DNA of 64,000 nucleotides from Singulisphaera sp. GP187 (GTDB taxonomy: Bacteria > Planctomycetota > Planctomycetia > Isosphaerales > Isosphaeraceae), in the NCBI RefSeq assembly GCF_900129635.1, contig NZ_FSRB01000001.1, positions 4,131,501 through 4,195,500 on the forward strand. Direction: 5' to 3'. A program made the position numbers and the translations under genes. Each line of letters opens with the position of its first letter. The first letter of the stretch is position 1. Positions 8,207 to 17,500 of the stretch are shown piece by piece. The notes beneath the pieces were generated by a model. The model did no database searches, was not told the origin of the DNA, and saw only the letters and a list, made by a program, of their open reading frames with translations.

Positions 8207-11200
8207 TTGCATCGAGAATATCAGCCCGCACAGATGGCGTTCGGCCATACGCATCCGGCCGAGCATGATCACCATGACCACGGCGCCGAGCTGCGCTGGC
8301 TGGTGGCGACGACGGTGCTCGTCGGGCTCTTGCTCGGGGCAGACCTCGTCATGGGGGTCTGGGGCAGTGAATCTCGCCGGCCGTTCGGGGTCTCGTTGTC
8401 GCTTTGGGCGGCGATCGTCGGGGGCGGGCGGGTGGTCTACCTCGCCCTGGCCGCGCTCTTCGAGGGACGCATCGGCGCGGATATTGCGCTGGCGGTCGCG
8501 TGCGTGGCGGCGGGGCTGCTGGGCGAATACTTTGTGGCGGCCGAGGTGGTGTTCATCGCTCTGGTCGGTGAGTGCCTGGAAGCGTTCACGTTCGAACGGG
8601 CGCAGCAGGCGATCCAGAAGCTCTTGGAGTATCGGCCCCGCACGGCGCGGGTGATCCGCGACGGCCGAGAGGTTGAGGTGGCGGCCGATTCGCTCGGGGT
8701 CGGGGACTTGCTGGTGGTCCGGCCGGGCGAGCGGATCGCCGCGGACGGGACGGTCAGGGCCGGGCGCTCGGCCGTCGATCAGGCGGTGCTGACCGGTGAG
8801 GGGCTCCCGGTCGATAAGGGGGAAGGCGACTCGGTCTACACCGGCACAGTCAACCAGTTCGGCCGGCTCGAGGTTCGCGTGGACAAGGTGGGGGCCGAAA
8901 CGACTCTGGGGCAGGTGATTCGCCTGATGGGCGAAGCCCAAGCGAAACGATCCCCGTTTGAACGGACCGCCGACCGTTATGCCCGCCGCTTCTTGCCCGC
9001 CGTCCTGACTGCGGCGACGGTTGTTTTTCTGTTCACAAACCTCGGTCCGCTCTGGCGCTGGGGAAAGCTCGGCGAACGACCAAGCCTCGACCTGATGCCG
9101 GCCCTGGCCGTGCTGGTTGTGACTTGCCCGTGCGCCCTCGTTTTGGCCACCCCGGCGGCCGTGCTCGCGGCGACGGCCCGGCTCGCGCGGCGCGGGGTCC
9201 TGGTCAAGGGAGGGGCCGCGCTCGAACGGCTGGCTCGGGTCGATACGCTCGCGTTCGACAAGACCGGCACGCTGACCGAGGGACGGCCCGAGCTCGGCGA
9301 CCGGGTTGTGCTCCACCCCTTGTTCGACGCCGACGAGTTGCTCTGGTTGGCCGCCGCGGCCGAACGGCCGAGCGAGCATCCGCTGGCCCGCCTGGTCGTG
9401 GCCGAGGCGGACAAGCTCGACCTCGACCCCCTCGAACTCGAGGAGTTCCAGGCGCAGCCGGGGGCGGGGGTCGCAGCCCGGGTCGTGTCCGACGGCCGCG
9501 AGCGCGAGGTCCTGGTCGGCAACTTGCGGCTCTTCCGCGAGCGCGGGGTGCCCCTCTCGGCCGAGGCTGAACAGGCGATCGACTTGCTCGATCGCTCGGG
9601 CCAGACCGCCTTGCTCGTCGCGGTCGACGGCGATCTGATCGGGGCGATCGGAGCGCGCGACCGCGTCAGGCGAGAGGCGCACGACGTCATCCACGAGTTG
9701 AAGCATCTCGGGCTTCGCGACCTGACGATCCTGACCGGCGACCGCCCGGCCCCTGCCCTCGCCGTGGCCAAGAAGGTTCATATCAAGCAGTTCGAGGCCG
9801 AGCTCACGCCCGCGGACAAGGCCGAGTGGGTCCGCCGCCGCCAGCACGAAGGACGGGTCGTCGCCATGATCGGCGACGGGATCAACGACGCCCCCGCGCT
9901 GGCCCTGGCGGACGTCGGACTCGCACTCGGCGGGGTCGGCACCGACATCGCCGCCGAGGCGGGCTCGGTGATCCTGATGGGAGACCCGCTGGAGCCGCTC
10001 CCCGAAACGATCCGGCTCGCGCGCCAGACAGTGCGGATCATCCGTCAGAACATCCTGATCTTTGCCTTTGGTGTCAATGGCGTCGCGGTTGCCTTGGCCG
10101 GCCTCCGCCTGCTGGGGCCGGTCGGCGCGGCGATCTTTCACCAGGTGGGTTCGCTCCTCGTCCTGCTGAATGCGCTCCGGCTGCTGGGCTTCGATCGCTG
10201 GGGGGAGCTTCGCATCGTCCGCGGGGCCGGCCGGATCCGGGCGGTCTGCCGACGCTGTCGGCCATCGGCTGTCTCGGGCTGGGTTTGGGCCCACCGTCGC
10301 ACGGTCACCAGCGCGATCGGAGCGGGGCTGGTCGTGGCCTACCTCGGCTCCGGGATCACGGTCATCGGCCCCGATCAGGTGGGGGTGCGCCAGCGGTTCG
10401 GCCGGTTCCAGGGTCCCCTGCTCCGCCCCGGCCTGCACTTCGGGCTCCCCGCGCCTTGCGAGACGGTGATCAAGGTCGAGCCCGACCTGGTGCGTGTGGC
10501 CCGGATTGGCCCGGCCTCGAATACAGGCGGACCGGTCGCCTGGAACGCCTCGCACGGGGCGAGACGCGACGAGTCGGCCTTGTTCTTCACCGGCGACGAG
10601 AACCTCGTCGAGCTCGCGGGGGTCGTCGAGTATCGCTACACCGAGGACGGGGTGGCCGACCTCTTGTTCAACGTCGCCGCGATCGAGGCGAGCGTGACCG
10701 CGGCGGCCGAGGGGGTCTTTCGTGAGGTGGTCGGGCGGTCGGAGTTGGAGGCGATCCTGGTCGGAGGGCGCCGCGACTTCGAGTCGCAGACGGCCGGACT
10801 GCTTCAGCACCGGCTGGCCGCGGCTGGCTTGAAGGTCGCGATCGACCGGGTCCGGGTAATGGACGCGCACCCGCCTCGTGAGGTGGTGCCGGCCTACCGC
10901 GACGTCTCGGCGGCCGTCTCCGACGCCGCACGGTTCCGCAATGATGCCGAGGGGTTTGCTTCGGAGCAGCACTGGGGTGCCCTGGCCGAAGCGCAAGCCT
11001 TGCGCGATACGGCGGCCATCGACTCCCGCCGGCTCCAGAGCCGCGCCGAGGGGGACCGTCACGCCTTCCTCGCACGCCAGTCCGCACACGCGGACCGGCC
11101 CGACCTGACCGAGTTCCGGCTCTTGTGGGACACCCTGGCCCTCACCTTCGCCGGCCGCTCCAAGCTGATCCTCGACCCCCGAGCCGGCGGCCGCCGTCAG

Positions 11201-11290
11201 GTCTGGATGGCCGACCCCGAACGCCTCGGACTGGGACGTGCCCTGGCACCAGCGCCCGTGGATAGGACCGACCAGGAACCCGAAGATTGA
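8207..11290 (+). CDS. P1B-type metal ATPase fused to a C-terminal HflK/SPFH domain
   Basis: Single uninterrupted protein of 1027 aa. Residues 10-25 are His-rich (HTHPAEHDHHDHG) in place of an HMA metal-binding domain. Residues 30-660 are a complete P1B ATPase: TGE at 196-198, membrane CPC motif at 307-309, DKTGT phosphorylation site (D351), HP motif (H391-P392) and GDGINDAP from 556. The last membrane helices carry N615/N624 and HQVGS (645-649) where Zn/Cd pumps usually have a Lys and DxG, so the metal is uncertain. A linker with CRRC (681-684) leads to a ninth helix (about 702-720) and an SPFH/HflK domain (GPDQVGVRQRFGRF; LRPGLHFGLP; FTGDENLVELAGVVEYRY). Topology fits: an even-helix ATPase ends in the cytoplasm and the extra helix places SPFH outside. 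The TTG start has a GAGGA site 6 bases upstream; the first ATG (8234) has none. Confidence 0.92.
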   Translation: MHREYQPAQMAFGHTHPAEHDHHDHGAELRWLVATTVLVGLLLGADLVMGVWGSESRRPFGVSLSLWAAIVGGGRVVYLALAALFEGRIGADIALAVACVAAGLLGEYFVAAEVVFIALVGECLEAFTFERAQQAIQKLLEYRPRTARVIRDGREVEVAADSLGVGDLLVVRPGERIAADGTVRAGRSAVDQAVLTGEGLPVDKGEGDSVYTGTVNQFGRLEVRVDKVGAETTLGQVIRLMGEAQAKRSPFERTADRYARRFLPAVLTAATVVFLFTNLGPLWRWGKLGERPSLDLMPALAVLVVTCPCALVLATPAAVLAATARLARRGVLVKGGAALERLARVDTLAFDKTGTLTEGRPELGDRVVLHPLFDADELLWLAAAAERPSEHPLARLVVAEADKLDLDPLELEEFQAQPGAGVAARVVSDGREREVLVGNLRLFRERGVPLSAEAEQAIDLLDRSGQTALLVAVDGDLIGAIGARDRVRREAHDVIHELKHLGLRDLTILTGDRPAPALAVAKKVHIKQFEAELTPADKAEWVRRRQHEGRVVAMIGDGINDAPALALADVGLALGGVGTDIAAEAGSVILMGDPLEPLPETIRLARQTVRIIRQNILIFAFGVNGVAVALAGLRLLGPVGAAIFHQVGSLLVLLNALRLLGFDRWGELRIVRGAGRIRAVCRRCRPSAVSGWVWAHRRTVTSAIGAGLVVAYLGSGITVIGPDQVGVRQRFGRFQGPLLRPGLHFGLPAPCETVIKVEPDLVRVARIGPASNTGGPVAWNASHGARRDESALFFTGDENLVELAGVVEYRYTEDGVADLLFNVAAIEASVTAAAEGVFREVVGRSELEAILVGGRRDFESQTAGLLQHRLAAAGLKVAIDRVRVMDAHPPREVVPAYRDVSAAVSDAARFRNDAEGFASEQHWGALAEAQALRDTAAIDSRRLQSRAEGDRHAFLARQSAHADRPDLTEFRLLWDTLALTFAGRSKLILDPRAGGRRQVWMADPERLGLGRALAPAPVDRTDQEPED

Positions 11291-11330
11291 TTTCGAGGAT
11301 GGGACGGGCGCAAGCTCGTTTGGAAATGCA

Positions 11331-11882
11331 ATGAGCGACACCATGGACGACCCTCCTATGGAACTCGAGCCCAACGTCCTCCCTGGCCGATTCCGACTGA
11401 CGATGAGGACGATGATGATCGCCGTCCTCACGGCGGCCATGGCCAGCGCCCTCTTCTCGGAACTCTGGCGGCTCCTCAAGGCGTCATCGACGTCTAATGT
11501 ACACGTCGATGTCCCCACGATCGTCATCCTCGGAATCTGCCTGAACGCCGTCGCCATCGGGTGTTGGGGCAGGCTTACCCTCGAACAAACTTTCATACAG
11601 ATTGCCATCTGTTGCCTCATGGTCCTGACGGCTGCCTGGATCTGGGAGTCGAAGCTCACTCGGCTCATGAGATACTGGCTCCAGCTTAGCTTCGCAGTCG
11701 GCGTCGTCCTGCCTCTCTTCGTCAGGACGATCATCGTCGACAAAAAGAAACCGACCCCCAGGACTCGGAGAATCGCATCAAATATCAACAATATTATTTT
11801 TGCATACATTAATTTCATAATCGTTTTAATTGTTGCAGTTTTTCAGCTCCTTGTTTTGTATGTCCTGAGTATCTGGCAATAA
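11331..11882 (+). CDS. Five-helix membrane protein of unknown function
   Basis: Protein of 183 aa starting at ATG 11331, 40 bases after the ATPase-SPFH stop. After a polar head of about 24 residues it carries the short motif FRLTMRTMMIAVL, a variant of an N-terminal signature seen on many small planctomycete membrane proteins. Hydrophobic segments lie near residues 25-43, 57-76, 84-102, 112-133 and 150-180, with a Lys/Arg-rich loop (DKKKPTPRTRR) between the last two. Codon use drifts to AT-rich in the last 40 codons, unlike its neighbours, so it may have a separate origin. Its position inside the SPFH gene run suggests it belongs to the same membrane assembly, but nothing in its sequence indicates an activity. 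Confidence 0.75.
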   Translation: MSDTMDDPPMELEPNVLPGRFRLTMRTMMIAVLTAAMASALFSELWRLLKASSTSNVHVDVPTIVILGICLNAVAIGCWGRLTLEQTFIQIAICCLMVLTAAWIWESKLTRLMRYWLQLSFAVGVVLPLFVRTIIVDKKKPTPRTRRIASNINNIIFAYINFIIVLIVAVFQLLVLYVLSIWQ

Positions 11883-11936
11883 CGTGCCACCGAGGCGGAA
11901 TCAGAGGTTCGTGTCTGAGTGGAGAGGATCGGCGCC

Positions 11937-12941
11937 ATGCATCAGCCCATCGAATCGAGACCGGTCAGCTTGCCGCGCTGGCCCATGATTCTTGCCTTAT
12001 TTCTCGGCCTTATCGTCCTCGTGGCGTTCGCCCGGTCGGTCCTCATCGTCGACCAGACCGAGGCGGTCTACGTGACCGAGTTCGGCCGGTCGGTGCGGCT
12101 GATCGACACACCGGGCTTGCACTGGAAGTGGCCCTATCAGAGCCGGCGTGGCTTCGACAAGCGGCTCCAGCTCGATTCTCCCCCCCCGCGTGAGATGCTC
12201 ACGAAGGATAAGAAGAACCTCGAGATCGCCTGGTACGTAAGTTGGCGCATCACCGATGTCGAGAAGTTCCTCCGTTCGGTTCGCACCTTGCCCGACGCCT
12301 CGGCGCGGGTTGAGGACATGGCGGCGTCGGTCCTGGCAGCCGAGCTCGGCGGCCACGACCTCGCCGGCCTGGTCCGGGTCGATCGCAGCTCGGCGCTCGA
12401 CGCAATGATGGCTGACGTGACCGCTCGAGTCGCCGACCAAGCGGGGAAAGAGTACGGCCTGCAAGTCGTCGACGTCCGGCTCCGCCGGCTCAACTACCCG
12501 GAGGAGGTCCGGTCGGCGGTCTTCGAGCAGATCCGGAGCGAGCGGAAGAAGGTGGCGGCGAAGACAAGGGCCGAGGGGGAGAGCAAGGCCCGCACGATCC
12601 GGAGCGCAGCCGACCTCGAGCGGGCGAAGACGGTCGCCGAAGCCGAAGCCGAGGCCGCGCGGGTGGTGGGCGAGGGGGAGGCCGAGTCGACCCGGATCGC
12701 CAATGCGGCCCACGCCGCCGACCCCGCGTTTTATCAGTTTCTCAAGACCCTCGAAACCTACCGCGCCGCGCTCGATCAAAAGACGACGCTCGTGCTCGCC
12801 GCCGACAGCGACTTCCTCAGGCTCCTGACCCGAGGCGTGGCCAACCCGGCTCCGGTTCCGACGCCGTCCGTCGCACGGACAGCGCAGACCGCCCCAAAGC
12901 CGGAGACCGAGCCAGCACCGGCCTCGGAGACGAAGCCATGA
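11937..12941 (+). CDS. HflC-like SPFH (stomatin/prohibitin) protein
   Basis: Protein of 334 aa. A single N-terminal helix (about residues 17-36) is followed by an SPFH domain with HflC landmarks (IVDQTEAVYVTEFGR, DTPGLHWKWPY, FDKRLQLDSPPPREMLTKDKKN, AWYVSWRITDVEKFL). Residues 195-285 form a long charged coiled coil (EQIRSERKKVAAKTRAEGES), and the protein ends in a Pro/Thr tail. HflC proteins assemble with HflK into large membrane cages that regulate the FtsH protease; this one is expected to pair with the HflK next door and possibly with the HflK domain fused to the ATPase. The ATG at 11937 has a GAGAGG site 9 bases upstream and is preferred to the in-frame GTG at 11919. Its stop overlaps the next start by 4 bases (ATGA), a sign of translational coupling. 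Confidence 0.9.
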   Translation: MHQPIESRPVSLPRWPMILALFLGLIVLVAFARSVLIVDQTEAVYVTEFGRSVRLIDTPGLHWKWPYQSRRGFDKRLQLDSPPPREMLTKDKKNLEIAWYVSWRITDVEKFLRSVRTLPDASARVEDMAASVLAAELGGHDLAGLVRVDRSSALDAMMADVTARVADQAGKEYGLQVVDVRLRRLNYPEEVRSAVFEQIRSERKKVAAKTRAEGESKARTIRSAADLERAKTVAEAEAEAARVVGEGEAESTRIANAAHAADPAFYQFLKTLETYRAALDQKTTLVLAADSDFLRLLTRGVANPAPVPTPSVARTAQTAPKPETEPAPASETKP

Positions 12942-13897
12942 AGCGTTCGATCCGCATCGCCGCCGCTCTCGGTCTCACTCTCGGCCTCGCCGGCTACCTG
13001 CTGACCGGCCTCACCGTGATCCAGCAGGACGAGGTCGGGGTCGTCCGAAGGTTTGGGGCCGTGCTCCCCGAACCGTGGGAACCGGGCCTGCACTGGGGCT
13101 TGCCCGCGGGCCTCGACCGACTCGACCGCCTCAAGCCCGGCCAGACGCGAACCCTGGCCGTCGGCACGCGAGGGTCGCAAGGCGCTCCTCTGGCCCAAGC
13201 CCCCAGCGCCGATGCGGAGGACGTCCTGACCGGCGACCTGAACCTGGTCTCGGCCCAGGCGATCGTGCAGTATCGCGTGCTCAAGCCCGTGGACTACCTG
13301 TTCGCCGCCCGCTCGGTGGACGAGGCGTTGGCGGCCGCCGCTCAATCGGCCCTGACCCGCGCCCTGGCCGACCGCTCGATCGACGATGTCCTGACGACCG
13401 GCCGCGCCGAGGTGGCCGACCGGATGCTCCGCTCGATCCAGGGGCAGGCCGACGACGAAGGACTCGGCGTCTCGATCCGGGCGGTTCGCCTCGGCCGCGT
13501 GGCGCCTCCGGTCCCGGTGGCGCCGGCGTTCGCCGACGCCGCGCGGGCGCGTAGCGACCTGCGCCAGGCCGTCACCCGCGCGGAGGAATACGCCGAGCGC
13601 GCCCGGGCCGACGCCGAGGGGCAGGCCCGCGAGATCAGCGACCGCGCCGCCGCCCGGTTCGACCGCCTCGTCCAGGTCGCCAAGGGGGAGGCCGACCGCT
13701 TCACCAAGGTCCTGGTCGAATCCCGCAAGTCTCTGGAGGCGACGCGCCGACGGCTCTACCTCGAAACGTTGGCCACACTGCTCCCCCGATTCCACCGCAA
13801 GATGATCGTCGCTCCCGGCCAAGAGATCGACATCAGCCTGATTGCCGATGACAACCGGGCCGAGGCCGAGCCCGATCCGGCCACGAACCGACCATGA
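12938..13897 (+). CDS. Second HflK-like SPFH protein
   Basis: Protein of 319 aa. One membrane helix (residues 5-25) precedes an SPFH domain with HflK-type sequence (TVIQQDEVGVVRRFG, PGLHWGLPAGLDRLD, LTGDLNLVSAQAIVQYRV, then DYLF and ADRSIDDVLTTGRAEVADRML). Residues 205-270 form an Ala/Arg/Glu-rich coiled coil. It overlaps the HflC-like gene by 4 bases, so the two are certainly one translational unit. Compared with canonical HflK it lacks the Gly-rich cytoplasmic N-terminus. The same subfamily is also present as the fused C-terminal domain of the upstream ATPase, so the locus encodes two HflK-type and one HflC-type modules. Assembly into a mixed SPFH ring is an inference. Confidence 0.88.
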   Translation: MKRSIRIAAALGLTLGLAGYLLTGLTVIQQDEVGVVRRFGAVLPEPWEPGLHWGLPAGLDRLDRLKPGQTRTLAVGTRGSQGAPLAQAPSADAEDVLTGDLNLVSAQAIVQYRVLKPVDYLFAARSVDEALAAAAQSALTRALADRSIDDVLTTGRAEVADRMLRSIQGQADDEGLGVSIRAVRLGRVAPPVPVAPAFADAARARSDLRQAVTRAEEYAERARADAEGQAREISDRAAARFDRLVQVAKGEADRFTKVLVESRKSLEATRRRLYLETLATLLPRFHRKMIVAPGQEIDISLIADDNRAEAEPDPATNRP

Positions 13898-13937
13898 CCC
13901 CAACCAGACGCCCGGTACGACCTGGTGGAGTGGGCCG

Positions 13938-14501
13938 ATGAAACGTTTCATGGCGGCGATTCTTACGGTCGGCTTGATGGGCCTCCTGGCCTGGTCGGGC
14001 CTCCAGCGCCCTCCCGCCGCCCAGGGGCCGGCCGAGTTCGCGGCGGAATCGCCCAATCCGGCCGAAGCGCGAGTGCATGCCCTGCTCGCGAGTGCCGGGA
14101 AGGGGGACGTGGCCGACTACCTCGAGTCGTTCGATGGGTCGATCAAGAGCCGGCTCGAACGTGAAGTGGACGAGCGCGGGCGAAACGCCTTCGCCGCCGA
14201 CCTTCGCGAAGCGGCCCGAACCCGCAAGAGCCACGCCGTCTTCGCCGCCGAGCCGGACGGCGACGACACCGCGAGGGTCGTCGTCGAGACCGTCTATCCC
14301 GACCGGAACGAGCGACAGACGTACCGCATCGACCGAAAACCAAGGGGCTGGCTCGTCACCGAGGTCGAAACGATCCGCGGCCACCAGCCCAAGGCGCGGT
14401 TCGGCGATCAGGCCGACTACCAGGCCCCCGAAGGGGTCCCCGTTCAGACGACGCCGAGTGCTTCGGAAGAGACGGGCGAGGAGCCCGCTCCCGAGCCCTG
14501 A
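13938..14501 (+). CDS. Small exported or membrane-anchored protein ending the SPFH run
   Basis: Protein of 187 aa starting at ATG 13938, with a GGAG site 7 bases upstream and only 40 bases after the HflK stop. The first 20 residues (MKRFMAAILTVGLMGLLAWSG) are a signal peptide or membrane anchor. The remainder has an alpha-helical start (EARVHALLASAGKGDVADYLESF) and a beta-rich end (ARVVVETVYPDRNERQTYRIDRK), a pattern like small NTF2/SnoaL-type folds, and finishes with an acidic Pro-rich tail. I do not recognise a named family. Its tight position implies a shared transcript with the HflC/HflK genes and perhaps a periplasmic role near the SPFH ring. Confidence 0.75.
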   Translation: MKRFMAAILTVGLMGLLAWSGLQRPPAAQGPAEFAAESPNPAEARVHALLASAGKGDVADYLESFDGSIKSRLEREVDERGRNAFAADLREAARTRKSHAVFAAEPDGDDTARVVVETVYPDRNERQTYRIDRKPRGWLVTEVETIRGHQPKARFGDQADYQAPEGVPVQTTPSASEETGEEPAPEP

Positions 14502-14555
14502 TTTGACCTTGTACGGTGGGCCCGGCCCACTCTCCAATTTCTCAAGGACTTTTTC

Positions 14556-17500
14556 ATGTTAATCCGGCGATGGCTCCCCGTCGGTCTGACCTTGCTCGGA
14601 ATGCTCGGCGTCACGGCCGTCTGGGCCCAGAAGGAGGAGGCCGGTTCCCGTCCGAAGGCCCCGGCTCGACGGCTCGATCCCGACACGGTCTCGGTCCGGC
14701 TCTTGCTCGGCGTCGGCGACCGCCAGCGGCAAACCTGGAGCGGCCAGGCCAAGGTCGATCAAGGGGAAATTCTCGGGGTGGAGGGCTATCGCTTCCGCAA
14801 GGGGGACAAGGTCACCGGCAACGACTCGTGGCAGGCGAAGAGCCTGCTCGTTCGCAAGGTGGCCGCCAAAAAGGCAGGGCAAGGCGCGGCCAAGAAGAAG
14901 CAGCAGCAGGTGGCCGCCAAGAAGCAGACGGGTCCAGGAACGCCCGGCCCGAACATCACACCCAACGGCGTGATCGTTTCCCTCAAGGCGCCCCCAACCG
15001 CGACGCTCTCCGTCGAAACCGAGCACGGCGTCTTCAAGGTCAGGCTCGCCGACCTGGCCGACGGCTTGGCCCACCCCTACCTCGACGGCAGGGCCAATGC
15101 CCAGCGGGTTCCCGACGGAGTCACGCTGCTCGACAGCGTCGACCAAGAAGACTTCCCCGCCGCCGCGGCCGACGCCAACGGAGCCGCCTGGGTCGCTTTC
15201 GTCGTCCACCAAGCCCGTGGCCCCAGCGATCTCGAGTCCTTCGCCTCGCGGCCCAAAACCTTCGCCGAGTATGCCCCCAAGGGGGGCGGCGACCAGGTCC
15301 GCCTCTTCCGCTTCGCCGACGGGAAAGCGGACGAACCCCTCGACGTGACCCAATCCGGGCTCGACGTCTGGCGGCCCGCGGTGGCCGTCGATCGCACCGG
15401 CAAGGTGATCGTCGTCTGGTCCGAAAACGAAGCGGGAAACTGGGACCTCTACCGCCGGGTCTACGACCCCGAGAAGAAGTCGTGGTCCGAGACCAAGCGG
15501 CTGACGACGAATCCCGGCACGGACACCGACGTCGTGCTCGCCCGAGCGCCCGACGGCAAGGTCTGGATGGCCTGGCAATCCTGGATCAAGGGACAGGCCG
15601 ACATCCTGGTCGCCGAGGTTGACGGCGACAGCAACAGTAAACCGCTGAATATCAGCAACCATCCCAGAAACGACTGGTCGCCGTCGCTCTCATTCGACAA
15701 GAACGGCCGGATCTTCGTCGCATTCGACAGCTACCGGGCCGGCAACTATGACGTCCTCCTCTGGTCGGGCACGGCGGACGGCGGGCGTTTGGTCTCCGTG
15801 GCCGGCTCGGCGAAATACGAGGCCAGGCCGACCCTGACCGTCGACCCGAGGGGCCGAGCCTGGGTCGCCTACGAAGAGCGCGATCCCAACTGGGGCAAGG
15901 ACGCCGAGAACCTCGTCGACGGCAAAGGATCGACCCTCTACCGCTCGGCGGCCGTCCGGGTCCGTTGCGTCGATGGCGACCGGGTGCTCGACGCCCCCGA
16001 CCCGCTGGCCAACGCGGCGGATGAGCTTCGACCCATGAACAGCTATCCTCGGATCAGCCTCGATCGCGACGGCCGGATCTGGCTCGCGTTCCGCCACCGC
16101 CAAGAATCGATCTGGGGGGGACCGGCCGTCATGGTCGTCGGCGCCTTGTGGGTCGAGCACGTCACCGCGCTGGCGGGCAAGGCCTGGGAGCCCCCGCTCC
16201 CTTTGTCTCGGAGCGATGGCCTGCTCGATCATCGGCCCGCCCTGGTCGCGCCAAGCGATGGCCCACTCCTGGCGTTCTATAGCAGCGACGGCCGACTCCG
16301 CCGCGAGGTCGAGTTCAACCCCGAGCTGAACCGAAAGTTCTGGACGCACCAAGGGACTCCGAGCGGAGCGGACTCCGCGTTCAACGAAGACCTGCAAGTG
16401 GCCGCACTCACGCCGCTGTCCAAAGGGGGCTCCGTCGACCCGACTCCGACCGACCGCGTCGCGGCGGAGGACGAGACGCCGGACGTTCACCCCGACGAGT
16501 CCGCGGATGTCTCCCGGATGCGTGACCATCGCATTCAGGCGGGCGGCAAAACCTATCGGCTGATTCGCGGCGACTTCCACCGCCACACCGAGATCTCGAT
16601 GGACGGCGGTTCCGACGGCTCGTTGGAAGACATGTGGCGGTACGCGCTCGACGCCGCCTCGTTCGACTGGATGGGCAACGCCGACCACGACAACGGCGGC
16701 GGCAAGGAGTACACCTGGTGGCTCGTCCAGAAGACCACCGACCTGTACAACGGCGAAAAATTTACGAGCATGTTCACCTACGAACGGAGCAATGCTTATC
16801 CTCACGGCCACCGCAACGTGATGTTCGCCCAGCGCGGGATCCGAACGCTACCGCGGCTGGTGGACGAAACCGGGGTCGTTGATGAAGACACCCCGATGCT
16901 CTACGACTATCTGAAGGAGCACAACGGCCTCTGCGCCTCGCACACCTCGGGGACCGGGATGGGAACGGACTGGCGCGACGTCAACCCGGAGTTCGAGCCG
17001 ATGGTGGAGATTTTCCAGGGGCACCGAAACTCTTATGAGTACCTCGGCGCCCCGCGCGTGGCCCGGCGGCCCGGCGAGGCGATCGGCGGCTGGAAACCGC
17101 TCGGCATGGTCTGGAATGCTCTGGCCTTGCAGTACAAGCTCGGGTTCCAGGCGTCGAGCGACCACATCTCAACCCACATCAGCTACGCCATCGCGATTGC
17201 GGAAGACTCGACCCGCGAGGCCATTTTCGACGCATTCAAGCGCCGGCATTGCTACGGGGCGACCGACAACATCCTCCTCGATGTCCGCAGCGGCGAGCAC
17301 ATCATGGGCGACGAGTTCACCGCCGACGGGCCGGTCCGCCTCAAGATCAAGGTTCAAGGAACCGCCCCGATCGCCCGGGTCGATATCATCAAGGATTTCC
17401 GATACGCCTACTCCACCGAGCCCAACCGGCCCCAGGTCGAATTCGAGTGGCAGGACGAGGAGAAACGCCCCGCCGGCTTGAGCTGGTACTACGTCCGAGT

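Noticed and set aside
10190..10320. Possibility that the ATPase and HflK are two separate genes
   Set aside because: There is no stop codon between them, no ribosome binding site before the SPFH part, and the linker is continuous in frame, so a fusion is the direct reading.
8117..11818. A 1233-codon open frame on the - strand, opposite the ATPase-SPFH gene
   Set aside because: The translation is rich in Arg, Gly, Pro and His without domain features, and the + strand frame has all P-type ATPase and SPFH motifs. It is a shadow caused by high GC at third positions.
12776..14056. A 426-codon - strand frame across the HflK-like gene
   Set aside because: Antisense to an intact SPFH gene that is coupled to its neighbour; no domain is visible.
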